Of a DNA stretch of 64,000 nt, positions 53,700 to 61,825 are shown piece by piece. The translations under genes and the position numbers were made by a program. Every line of letters starts with the position of its first letter. The stretch's first letter is position 1. The stretch spans positions 434,001 to 498,000 of the forward strand of contig NZ_JBHSBH010000015.1 in NCBI RefSeq assembly GCF_042650565.1, read 5' to 3'. The notes beneath the pieces were generated by a model. The model did not search any database. It saw only the letters and a program-made list of their open reading frames with translations, and was not told where the DNA came from. This DNA comes from Nocardiopsis_B sediminis (lineage in GTDB: Bacteria > Actinomycetota > Actinomycetes > Streptosporangiales > Streptosporangiaceae).

Positions 53700-55385
53700 G
53701 TGTCGGAACCTCCCCTCCCCCGGCGGCCGGACCCCACAGCCCTGCCGGACGCCGTGTTCACCGAGATGCTCCGCGCCACCCGCGCGCTGCTCGCCACGCG
53801 CAATCCCCTCGACGCCGAGCTCGGCGTCAGCGAGATGCTGGGGTCGTGGTGGGGGCGGCGCATGCCGGGCATGGACATCGAGCAGCGCCTCGCCGAAGGC
53901 CTCATCGCCCGCGCCGCCGGCGCGGGAACCCCGGCCGGGCTGGCCCTCCTCGCCGGGATCCGGATTCTGGGCATCTCCGAACGCCAGCGCGCACTGGCCG
54001 AAACAGGGGTGCATGAGCTCACGGAACGGGGCGTCCGCCGCCCCGCCTGGGCCGACTCCCTGGGCAGGGTCCACCCGGTCGCCGCCTACGTCTCCGGCAG
54101 CGGGTTCGCCGACACCGACGACATCATCTGTGTCTTCCGCTACACCGGCGGCGAGGACGACGGGGAAGGCGAAGGAGAAGAGGACGAGGACGGCACCGAG
54201 CACGCCCTCATCGCGGTGGTCGACCACAACAGCGGCGGGATCCTGCGCGACGCCTGGGTGACCACCAAGGTCGACCGGCTGCTGGAGCACTGCCGCAGCG
54301 CGGCCGCGGGCGGCGACCCCATGGCCACCTTCACCCCCTTGCGCCCGGCGCGCGCCCGCGGGCTCCTGGAGGACGCGCTGCGCCGCACCGACCTGGCACT
54401 CGACGGGGCCGGGGAACGGCCCTCGGCCGCCGGGCCGGACAGCCCCGGCCTGATCAGCGGTTCCCTCGCCGCCCACCACGCCCTGCTGCGCGCCCGGGTG
54501 CGGGCCCTGCCGCGCCCCTCCACCCGCGCCCCGCTGCGCCCGGTGTGGCGCCGCGACCGCCGGGCCACGCTGGCCGCCAGGTTCCTGGCCTCCGACGCCG
54601 CCGCGGAGCTGTCGGACTCCTACGCCGCGAGCCGCTGCGTGGACCACATCATCGCCTACGGCTGCGACGTCGACGGCGGGCGCCCGATGCGGGTCAGCCC
54701 GCGCAAGGTCGAGGCGTTCCTGCTGACCTGGCTGCCGCGCCGGCTGATCCTGCTGCCCGAGGAGCAGGAGGCCATGCCGCACGTCCTGGCCGCCTGGATC
54801 CGCTGGGCCGGTCCCCGCACGGGGCTGCCGGAGGTCGCCGTGGGCGCCACGCTCGACGCGCTCTGGGAGGCGACGTCGGCGTTCACCACCTCCTACCTGG
54901 ACCTCGCCGCGTCGTTCGGGCTGCGCCAGGAGGTGATCCGGCGGCTGCTGCCCGACGGCGACCTGTCGGCGCTGCCCCGGCGCATGTTCGCGTTCCCGCT
55001 GCTCACCAGCGACCTGCTGGAGGAGTCGGCCGCGGAGTTCGACCCCGGCACGCCCGAAGGCCGGCGCGCGCTGCTGCGGCTGGACCACTTCGGCGAGTAC
55101 GACGCGCCCGTGACCCACCGCGGCAAGCACTCCGCACAGCAGGACGCCCCCGACGCCGACCCCGACGCCCGCGCCGACGACCCGGCCGCCGAAGAGGAGC
55201 TGGCCGCCCACGAGCGCCTGGCCGAGCGGCTGTGGCACGGCGACCCGCCCGCCCTGTGGAGCGCGGCCGAGCGGTTGCTCGACCGCGGCCACAGCCGCCC
55301 TGAGGTACTGCGGATCCTGCTCGACACCGTCGCCGCCGCCGAATCCGGCGGCGATGAGCCTGAGAAGCGCCTCGAAGGCCTGTGA
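53700..55385 (+). CDS. Conserved actinobacterial protein of unknown function
   Basis: 561 residues. I do not recognise a named domain. Blocks such as LRATRALLATRNPLDAELGVS, AYVSGSGFADTDDIICVF, HALIAVVDHNSGGILRDAW and VEAFLLTWLPRRLIL recur in Streptomyces proteins of unknown role. An acidic insertion (GEDDGEGEGEEDEDG) lies near residue 160, and the C-terminal 60 residues are acidic. It is cytoplasmic, without signal or membrane segment. The GTG at 53700 has no ribosome-binding site but a -10-like TTAGGCT 7 bases upstream, suggesting a leaderless mRNA. Faces the nucleotidyltransferase gene. Confidence 0.75.
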   Translation: MSEPPLPRRPDPTALPDAVFTEMLRATRALLATRNPLDAELGVSEMLGSWWGRRMPGMDIEQRLAEGLIARAAGAGTPAGLALLAGIRILGISERQRALAETGVHELTERGVRRPAWADSLGRVHPVAAYVSGSGFADTDDIICVFRYTGGEDDGEGEGEEDEDGTEHALIAVVDHNSGGILRDAWVTTKVDRLLEHCRSAAAGGDPMATFTPLRPARARGLLEDALRRTDLALDGAGERPSAAGPDSPGLISGSLAAHHALLRARVRALPRPSTRAPLRPVWRRDRRATLAARFLASDAAAELSDSYAASRCVDHIIAYGCDVDGGRPMRVSPRKVEAFLLTWLPRRLILLPEEQEAMPHVLAAWIRWAGPRTGLPEVAVGATLDALWEATSAFTTSYLDLAASFGLRQEVIRRLLPDGDLSALPRRMFAFPLLTSDLLEESAAEFDPGTPEGRRALLRLDHFGEYDAPVTHRGKHSAQQDAPDADPDARADDPAAEEELAAHERLAERLWHGDPPALWSAAERLLDRGHSRPEVLRILLDTVAAAESGGDEPEKRLEGL

Positions 55386-55431
55386 CCCCCGCGGCGGGGC
55401 CGGCCGGCCCCGCGCCCCCGCCCCCTGCGTC

Positions 55432-56160
55432 TCAGGCGGTGCGGGCGCGGGCGCGCAGGGCCGGGATCTGCTCGCTCGCCTCCTTGACGTCCTTGACCGT
55501 GTCGACCCCGCGCCAGAAGCCGTCGATCCGGTAGCCGAACAGCCGGCCCTCGGCGGCGAGGTCGGGGAAGGTGCTGGACTCGTGGTCGCCCTTGACCGGC
55601 AGCAGCTCGGTGGCGGCCCGTTCGAAGATGTAGACGCCCGCGTTGATCCAGAACGGGAGCATCGGGCTCTGCGTGAACCCCTCGATCGTGCCGTCGTCGG
55701 TGACGTCGACGATCCCCCAGCTGGTCTGGTACTGGGCCAGCGCGAGGGTGACCAGGCCGCCCTTCTCGCGGTGGTAGGCGGCGAACTCGTCCAGCGGGAA
55801 CCAGGTGAGCACGTCGCCGTTGAGCGCGAAGTAGGGGTCGCCGGAGGGGCGCAGCCCCGATGCCGCGTAGCGCAGCGCGCCGCCCCGCCCCAGGGGCTCG
55901 TCCTCGACCAGCAGGGTGATCTCGGGCCCGTCGCCGCGCGCCGCGATGTGGTCGCGCAGTACCTCCGCCTTGTAGCCGCAGGAGACCACGACGTGGTCGA
56001 CCCCGTGCCCGGCGAGCCATTCGAGCTGGTAGTCGATGATCGGCCGGTCGGCGACCTCGACCATCGCCTTGGGCCGGGTGTCGGTGTAGGGGCGCAGCCG
56101 GGTCGCCTGGCCTCCGGCCAGGATGACGGCCTGGCGGATGGGGGCGTTGGATCCACTCAT
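55432..56160 (-). CDS. Sugar-phosphate nucleotidyltransferase-like protein
   Basis: NTP_transferase family, 242 residues. The pyrophosphorylase signature AVILAGGQATRLRPYTDTRPKAM (read ILAGGQATRLRP near residues 13-24, Lys in RPKAM) binds the nucleotide; ALNGDVLTWF is the metal-binding NGD motif and GFWRGVDTVKDV the end. It makes a nucleotide-activated sugar such as GDP-mannose or glucose-1-phosphate derivatives. Shorter than RmlA/GlmU (no left-handed beta-helix). The ATG at 56160 lacks a ribosome-binding site; TAATGT about 10 bases upstream suggests a leaderless transcript. Confidence 0.85.
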   Translation of the reverse strand: MSGSNAPIRQAVILAGGQATRLRPYTDTRPKAMVEVADRPIIDYQLEWLAGHGVDHVVVSCGYKAEVLRDHIAARGDGPEITLLVEDEPLGRGGALRYAASGLRPSGDPYFALNGDVLTWFPLDEFAAYHREKGGLVTLALAQYQTSWGIVDVTDDGTIEGFTQSPMLPFWINAGVYIFERAATELLPVKGDHESSTFPDLAAEGRLFGYRIDGFWRGVDTVKDVKEASEQIPALRARARTA

Positions 56161-56230
56161 GCGCCGGACATTAGCAGGGCGCGGCGGGAGCACGAAGGGG
56201 CGTGGCCGCGCCAGGGGGCGCGGGGGAACA

Positions 56231-56333
56231 CGGCGCGGCGAGCCGACGAACGAGCGCAGGCGGCGCCGCCCCCGGCCGCAGGCCCTCACGCGGGGCCGTC
56301 GGAGCAGAGAGAGGAGGAGAGCGCGCCCAATGT
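56231..56333 (+). repeat. Dispersed intergenic repeat, copy C
   Basis: Contains GAGCCGACGAACGAGCGCAGG and GGGGCCGTCGGAGCAGAGAGAGGAGG-like sequence (read CCGTCGGAGCAGAG, then GAGGAGGAG) and ends in CCAATG. It is the more diverged relative of the units at 25930-26232 and 23926-24006, and again lies upstream of a minus-strand gene (the nucleotidyltransferase). Confidence 0.7.
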
Positions 56334-56367
56334 CACAGCCCGTGTCGGCCGGGTTGGCCCGGGCCGC

Positions 56368-58803
56368 TCAGCGCTGGGTGACCTCGGAGTAGGCCTGGCG
56401 GACGTCGTCGCTGGTGACCACGGTCAGCTCGGCCGCTGTGGCGGCCTCGCCCAGCTCCTCGGCCACCCGCAGGTCGCGGTAGGAGCACGCCTTCTCGAAG
56501 AGCGACCGGGCGAAGCGGCCGTTGCCCAGCTCGTCGATCCAGCCCGCCTCGCACACGTAGCCGAAGATGCGGGTGAGGTCCTCGCGGGCGGTGGGGTCGA
56601 ACGCGTCGCCCGTGCGCCCGGCCACCACCTCGGCGATCTCGGTCAGCTGGCCGGGCGTGTAGCTGGGGAACCCCACCCGGACGTTGAAGCGCGACGACAG
56701 GCCGGCGTTGCTCGACAGGAAGCGCTCCATCTCGGCGGGGTAGCCGGCGAGCACGATCACCAGCCGGGAGCGGTCGTCCTCGGCGCGCTTGAGCAGGGTC
56801 TGGATGGCCTCGGCGCCGAACGCGTCGCCGCCGCTGTAGCCCGGGTTGGCCAGGGCGTAGGCCTCGTCGATGAAGAGCACCCCGCCCAGGGCGCGGTCGA
56901 CCAGCTTGCCGGTCTTGATCGCGGTCGCGCCCAGGTGTTCGCCCACGAGGTCCGAGCGCTGCGCCTCGACCACCTCGGACCGGTTGAGCAGCCCCAGGGC
57001 GGCGAAGACCCGGCCGAGGATCCGCGCCACCGACGTCTTGCCCGTGCCGGGCGGGCCGGAGAAGACGAAGTGGCGCATCGGGGGCTGATTGCGCAGCCCC
57101 TGCTCCTCGCGCAGCTTGGCCACCTGTAACTGGGCCACGATCGAGCGCACCTGGCGTTTGACGGGTTCCAGCCCGATCAGCGCGTCGAGCTCGGCCAGGG
57201 CCTCGTCGACATCGGGGGTCTCGCCGAAGCCGGGCAGGCGCGCGGTGAGCCCGTCGTAGGCGGTGGCGATGTCGGCGGTGCGGACCGTGATCAGGTCCTC
57301 GGCGCCGGGGGGCCGCCCCGCCTCGCCGGTGGTCACCACGCGCACGTCGCGGGACTCGGCGGCCTTCTCGACCAGCGAGCGCGCGAAGCGGCCGTTGCCC
57401 AGGTCGTCGATGACCCCCCGCTGCACGGCCTGGTCCAGGCGGCGGCGCAGCGCGGGCCGCGCCTCGGGGTCGAGGAGGTCGCCGCGCTGCTCGAAGAGCG
57501 ATTCCGCGATGCGCAGCAGCTCGTCGGCGGTGTAACTGGGGAAGGTGACCCGGGTGGCGAACCGCGAGGCCAGGCCGGGGTTGGAGGCGAGGAAGCGGTC
57601 CATCTCGCCTTCGTAGCCGGCCAGGATGACCACCAGCCGGTCGCGGTCGTCCTCGGCGCGCTTGAGCAGGGTCTGCACGGCTTCGTTGCCGAAGCGGTCG
57701 GGCTGGCCGTCGCCCTCGTTGACCAGGGAGTACGCCTCGTCGATGAAGAGCACCCCGCCCAGGGCGCGGTCGACCAGCTCGTTGGTCTTGATCGCGGTCG
57801 CGCCCAGGTACTCGCCCACCAGGTCGGCGCGCTGGGCCTCGACCACGCGCGGGGTGGGCAGCAGGCCGAAGGAGTGGAAGATCGTCGCCAGGGTGCGGGC
57901 CACGCTGGTCTTGCCGGTCCCGGGCGGGCCGGAGAACACCAGGTGGCGCAGCGGCTTGTCGACCGAGTAGCCGGCGTCGGCGCGCAGCCGGGCCGCCTCG
58001 ATCGACGCCGCGATGGCGCGGACCTGCTGCTTGACCGGGTCGAGCCCGATCATGTCCTCCAGGCCGGCCAGCGCTTCGTCGACGGGGATGGGCGGGGTGT
58101 CGTCGGTGTCGGCGGGCGCCGCCGGGCGCGGACCGGTGCCGCCCTCGGTGGCGCGCCGCCCGGCGCGCGCGGCTGCGGGGGCGGGGCGTCCGGAGTGGCC
58201 GGAGCGGCCGGGCGGGGGCGCCCCGATCTCCTGGAGGCTGCGGCGCAGCCGGTAGCCGGCCACATAGCGCCAGCCCAGCGCCGCTGCGGCGCCCAGCGCA
58301 CAGCAGGTGATGCCCAGCGCGGGCGGGGCCGACCCGGTGAGCATCCCGGCGAGCGCGACGGCCAGGCCGACGATGAGCCCCACCAGCAGGGCGAGCAGGG
58401 TGGTGTGCCAGACGGGGAAGTCGGGGATGCGCGACGCGGCCAGCGCGACGAGCAGCGGCAGCAGGGGCAGGAACAGCAGGACGGAGAAGTCGGCGACCGC
58501 CAGCGGGATCTGGAAGAGGGTGTAGGCGAGGATCAGCCAGACGATGCCGACCAGGGTGGTGGCCACGGCGTCGGAGGAGCGCATGAGCGCGGCGAAGACC
58601 GCGAGAACGGCGACCGTGACGGCCACCGCGGGCAGGACCGGCGTGCCGGCGATCCACGCGGCCGCGGCCACGAGGGTGACGGCGCCGACCCCGGCCAGCA
58701 GGCGGCTACGCGCCGGCTGGGCGTGGTAGACGGCGCGTACCCGGGTGAGCGCCGGGGTGCCCTCAGGTCTGCCGGTGATCCGGGACCGGTCGTCGCGCGG
58801 CAT
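56368..58803 (-). CDS. Membrane-anchored double AAA+ ATPase (CbxX/CfqX, EccA-like)
   Basis: 811 residues. The N-terminal 185 residues hold about six hydrophobic segments; a Pro/Arg-rich linker follows. Two AAA+ modules of the CbxX type come next, each with GPPGTGKTSVAR (about residues 291 and 583) as Walker A and VLFIDEAY as Walker B, then sensor-like LASRF/LSSRF and the CbxX GNGRFARSL block. Soluble relatives are rubisco activase CbbX and EccA of type VII secretion. The joined membrane domain suggests a remodelling machine at the membrane; partner unknown. Start ATG at 58803. The 5' flank has a 47-bp direct repeat. Confidence 0.83.
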   Translation of the reverse strand: MPRDDRSRITGRPEGTPALTRVRAVYHAQPARSRLLAGVGAVTLVAAAAWIAGTPVLPAVAVTVAVLAVFAALMRSSDAVATTLVGIVWLILAYTLFQIPLAVADFSVLLFLPLLPLLVALAASRIPDFPVWHTTLLALLVGLIVGLAVALAGMLTGSAPPALGITCCALGAAAALGWRYVAGYRLRRSLQEIGAPPPGRSGHSGRPAPAAARAGRRATEGGTGPRPAAPADTDDTPPIPVDEALAGLEDMIGLDPVKQQVRAIAASIEAARLRADAGYSVDKPLRHLVFSGPPGTGKTSVARTLATIFHSFGLLPTPRVVEAQRADLVGEYLGATAIKTNELVDRALGGVLFIDEAYSLVNEGDGQPDRFGNEAVQTLLKRAEDDRDRLVVILAGYEGEMDRFLASNPGLASRFATRVTFPSYTADELLRIAESLFEQRGDLLDPEARPALRRRLDQAVQRGVIDDLGNGRFARSLVEKAAESRDVRVVTTGEAGRPPGAEDLITVRTADIATAYDGLTARLPGFGETPDVDEALAELDALIGLEPVKRQVRSIVAQLQVAKLREEQGLRNQPPMRHFVFSGPPGTGKTSVARILGRVFAALGLLNRSEVVEAQRSDLVGEHLGATAIKTGKLVDRALGGVLFIDEAYALANPGYSGGDAFGAEAIQTLLKRAEDDRSRLVIVLAGYPAEMERFLSSNAGLSSRFNVRVGFPSYTPGQLTEIAEVVAGRTGDAFDPTAREDLTRIFGYVCEAGWIDELGNGRFARSLFEKACSYRDLRVAEELGEAATAAELTVVTSDDVRQAYSEVTQR

Positions 58804-58879
58804 CCCAGCCCCTTCCGTGTCGTCCCCAGTCGTCCGGCTCCGATGGTGGTGCGGCCACGATCGCCTGCACTCCTTTGTA

Positions 58880-58973
58880 CCGCCGGGTGCCGCGACCTAA
58901 GCGGGCCGCGGCGGAGATCCCATGTTCCGCCGGGTGCCGCGACCCGAGCGGGCCGCGGCGGAGATCCTATATT
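58880..58973. repeat. 47-bp tandem direct repeat upstream of the AAA+ gene
   Basis: Two imperfect copies starting at 58880 and 58927, sharing CCGCCGGGTGCCGCGACC and GCGGGCCGCGGCGGAGATCC. Each can form a small hairpin with GCCGCG/CGCGGC arms. They lie 77-170 bases upstream of the AAA+ start. Confidence 0.7.
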
Positions 58974-59053
58974 GCCGCCAATCCGGCGGCTTTCCTACGC
59001 CGTTGTGCCCGCAATGGGCGCGCGTGTCGCCCGCCGGCGGGGCGGTCCGCGGC

Positions 59054-59740
59054 CTAGATCAGGGGCAGCTGGCCGCCCGGGTGCGGGCGCGGGCGCCGCA
59101 AATGCCGCCATTTGGGCAGGTCGTCCAGGTAGGACCAGGTCATCCGGTGGTGCGGGGTGGGCCCGTGCTGCGCGAGTGCCGCACGGTGCACGGGCGACGG
59201 GTAGCCGGCACCGGTGTCGAACCCGTATCCGGGGAACTCCGGGTCGAGTCCGGCCATGTAGGCGTCGCGGTGCACCTTCGCCAGCACCGACGCCGCGGCA
59301 ACGGTCACACACGACAGGTCGGCCTGGACCTGGGTGCGCACCCGCCAGGGCCGGCCGAGGTAGTCGTGCTTGCCGTCGAGGATGACGGCGTCGGGGCGGG
59401 CGCTCAGCCCCGCCAGAGCGCGTCCGGCAGCCCGCCGCAGCGCCTCGGTCATGCCGTGCTCGTCGATCTCCGCGGGCCCGGCCTCGCCGAAGGCGTGGTC
59501 GCGCACCCAGGGGCGGAGCAGGTCGCCCATCGCCACGCGGCGCGTGGGGGTGAGCTTCTTGGAGTCGGTCAGGCCCTCGGGGGGTTCGGAGCCGTCGGTG
59601 ACGGCGGCGCAGACCACGACGGGCCCGGCCCAGGCACCCCGGCCGACCTCGTCGACCCCTGCGATGAGGGACGCGCCGGCCGCGGACAGCTCGTGCTCCA
59701 GCTCGTAGCTGGGCGGTGTGATGGAGGGGGAGACGGCCAC
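59054..59740 (-). CDS. rnhB: Ribonuclease HII
   Basis: 228 residues. Removes ribonucleotides and RNA primers from DNA. The active-site DEVGRG motif lies in AGVDEVGRGAWAGP near residue 30; LTDSKKLTPTRR, AVILDGKHDYLG (catalytic Asp) and ASVLAKVHRDAYM complete the DEDD-type site. I chose GTG at 59740 because TAAGCT, a -10-like box, lies directly upstream, fitting a leaderless start; GTG at 59746 would add two residues. Size is normal for bacterial RNase HII. Confidence 0.92.
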   Translation of the reverse strand: MAVSPSITPPSYELEHELSAAGASLIAGVDEVGRGAWAGPVVVCAAVTDGSEPPEGLTDSKKLTPTRRVAMGDLLRPWVRDHAFGEAGPAEIDEHGMTEALRRAAGRALAGLSARPDAVILDGKHDYLGRPWRVRTQVQADLSCVTVAAASVLAKVHRDAYMAGLDPEFPGYGFDTGAGYPSPVHRAALAQHGPTPHHRMTWSYLDDLPKWRHLRRPRPHPGGQLPLI

Positions 59741-60072
59741 GCCCACAGCTTAGGGCGTCGCCGCCACGCGACCGGCTCCCGCCCGGCCAGCCGCACGGCG
59801 CCGGTCCGCGGAAACGCCGCCCCGGACCGCCCCACCAGGCCGTTTTCGGACGTCCGGACCGTGTTTTCCGACCGCTCCCCGTGTGGCACACCGCCCCGCC
59901 ATGTCACATTCGGTAGTTTCCGCATGACTCCACGGCGCGGGTCGGCGGAGATCGGACCCCCGTCCGGCCGAAGCGGGGATTCCGGGCACACGCCGGCCTC
60001 ACCGCTCGCCAGGGGTCCGGTTCCTCCCTGGCCGGACGGCCCGGGCATCTCGGATGGGAAAGGTGGTCACAG
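59741..60072. other. Divergent intergenic region of rnhB
   Basis: 332 bases with no supported gene. It contains a 10-bp palindrome CGGACGTCCG (59847-59856) and the divergent promoters. Confidence 0.5.
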
Positions 60073-60603
60073 GTGAAGCGGCGCTGGGACACCGCTCGCG
60101 GAGGCCTGTACGACCTGGCGGCGCTCGCGGTGCGGCTCGGGGTGGGCTGGCTGTTCACCGAGCACGCCTGGCGGATCCTGCGCGGCGGGGCGCCCGCACC
60201 GCCCGCGGCGGGCCCCGTCACGCCCGAGGTCTGGGCCTGCGCCGAGGCGGCCGGGGCGGCGGCCTTCGCCCTCGGGTTCTTCGGCCCCGCAGCGGGGGCG
60301 CTGCTCGCGTTCATGGCCCTGGGCGGCGCCGGTCCGGCCGCGGCCGATGCCCCGGCGGCGCTCACCGGCGGCTCCCCCGCACTCCTCGCGGTGGTGGTCG
60401 CGGCGTGCCTCGCGGCCGCCGTGCGACCGGGCCGGCTGGCGCTGGACCGCGTGGTGCCGCACCGGCGCCCGGCCGCCCGGGGGGAGCGCGCCCGCATCCG
60501 GGTTCCGGAAAGGGCCGACACATCCCCGCGACGGCCCGAAGAAGCGCCGCCACTCCCCTATCCTGAAGGCCGGGCCGCGTTCGAGCGCCCGTCGCATACT
60601 TAA
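60073..60603 (+). CDS. DoxX-like small membrane protein
   Basis: 176 residues, with four hydrophobic segments: LAALAVRLGVGWLFTEHAW near 15-33, WACAEAAGAAAFALGFF, AALLAFMALGGAG and ALLAVVVAACLAA. The order of segments fits the DoxX-like superfamily of integral membrane proteins. The C-terminal 50 residues are Pro/Arg/Glu-rich and cytoplasmic. GTG start at 60073 after GGAAAGGTGG. Function unknown; single gene. Confidence 0.7.
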   Translation: MKRRWDTARGGLYDLAALAVRLGVGWLFTEHAWRILRGGAPAPPAAGPVTPEVWACAEAAGAAAFALGFFGPAAGALLAFMALGGAGPAAADAPAALTGGSPALLAVVVAACLAAAVRPGRLALDRVVPHRRPAARGERARIRVPERADTSPRRPEEAPPLPYPEGRAAFERPSHT

Positions 60604-60675
60604 CGCCGCCGCCAACGGACCTGGTTCCACCGCCGGCTGCGCCTTTCATCTCAATACAGTGGGGGAGACACTGGC

Positions 60676-61317
60676 ATGTCCGCCGCCGAGGACAATTCGG
60701 TCGCGAAACTGATCGAGATCGCGCACCGGCCCACCATGGGGCAGCGGATGATCTCCTGGGCGTCGCGGCCACCCGGGCGCCTCTACATCCCGGCCTGCAC
60801 GGTCGTGGGCCTGATCCTGCTCTATGAGGACAGCGTCCCAGGCGGCCACCTGCCGAGCCTGCTGCTGGGCGTGGGCGGCGGCGGGCTGCTGGCCGCCATG
60901 GGGGCGCTGCGGCTGGGGATCGCGCTGTCGATCGCCCGGCCCATGATCCGCTACTACTGGCTGCGCTGGGTCTCGGCGCCCCTCATCGCCCTCACCGCCA
61001 TCGTGCTGTCGGTGGCCGACACCCCGCTCCAGACCCGGGTCGACGCTTCCACCGACGCCCTGCTGGAGGTCCGCGGCGCCGCGGCACGGTCCGCCACCGT
61101 CCGGATGGACGGCGCGTGGGCGGGGCTGTACCCGCTGGAGGCGGTGTCGGTGTCCGAGGGCATCACCCGCTACACGGTGCGGGGCGCGGGGCTGTTCAAC
61201 CACTCGGGGCTGGCCTACAGCGCCGAACCGCTGCCCACCGACGAGTTCCTGGCCGGGCACGGCGGCGTGGTCTACGAGCACATCTCGGGCGACTGGTACT
61301 CCTGGAGCGAGTACTAG
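60676..61317 (+). CDS. Membrane protein of unknown function
   Basis: 213 residues. Three hydrophobic segments lie at about 38-54, 60-80 and 100-115. The C-terminal 100 residues form a soluble domain with DASTDALLEVRGAAARSATV and the end SGDWYSWSEY. No family recognised; the topology suggests a short membrane anchor with an extracytoplasmic domain. ATG at 60676 after GGGGGAG. Separate from its neighbours. Confidence 0.7.
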   Translation: MSAAEDNSVAKLIEIAHRPTMGQRMISWASRPPGRLYIPACTVVGLILLYEDSVPGGHLPSLLLGVGGGGLLAAMGALRLGIALSIARPMIRYYWLRWVSAPLIALTAIVLSVADTPLQTRVDASTDALLEVRGAAARSATVRMDGAWAGLYPLEAVSVSEGITRYTVRGAGLFNHSGLAYSAEPLPTDEFLAGHGGVVYEHISGDWYSWSEY

Positions 61318-61386
61318 CCCGCCCGCCTTTCCCCCGAGGAACTTTCCCCTAACCCCGCCTTTATCCGGGGCGGGTAGACAGAGTGC

Positions 61387-61623
61387 GTGGCGGCATTCCA
61401 CGACCTCTCCCTCGATGAACGGGAACCGGATATGAGTGAGTTCATGACCACGCTGCACCTGCGCATCTACGATGCCGTGCGCGCCCTGCGCCGCGCGCAC
61501 GCGCGCGGCGACGAGGACCTCTGCCTGGTGCAGGCCGGGGAGATCGGGGACCTGGTCGAGATCGCCGCCCGGCACGGGGTCGACCTCGACAGCGGATACC
61601 GGGAGCTCGTGCACGCCGCGTGA
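61387..61623 (+). CDS. Small protein of unknown function
   Basis: 78 residues if the GTG at 61387 is used, or 63 from ATG 61432. Mostly helical with many Arg/Glu/His: SEFMTTLHLRIYDAVRALRRAH. The -10-like TAGACA is only 5 bases from the GTG, too close for a leaderless start there, so the ATG at 61432 may be the real start. Unknown family; it lies before the terminator of the SPFH operon. Confidence 0.5.
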   Translation: MAAFHDLSLDEREPDMSEFMTTLHLRIYDAVRALRRAHARGDEDLCLVQAGEIGDLVEIAARHGVDLDSGYRELVHAA

Positions 61624-61778
61624 GCGCGAACAGTCGCGCGGGGCACGGCGCGCGCCCTTGCCCCCTCCCCCGGATTTCCGGGCGGGACCGGGTCCGCTTT
61701 CCCACCCCGTGACCGATTCGGTCCGAGTCAGAACGAATCGGACGGGACGGCGGAAACACCAGCCGCACACCACGCAAA

Positions 61779-61810
61779 AGAAGGGGGAGGCCACCCGGCC
61801 TCCCCCTTCT
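61779..61810 (-). terminator. Rho-independent terminator of the SPFH operon
   Basis: 14-bp stem (61779-61792 with 61797-61810), loop of four. On the minus strand the stem is followed by TTTTG, and it begins 16 bases after the SPFH stop: a canonical intrinsic terminator. Confidence 0.88.
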
Positions 61811-61825
61811 CATTTCCGCGAAGCG

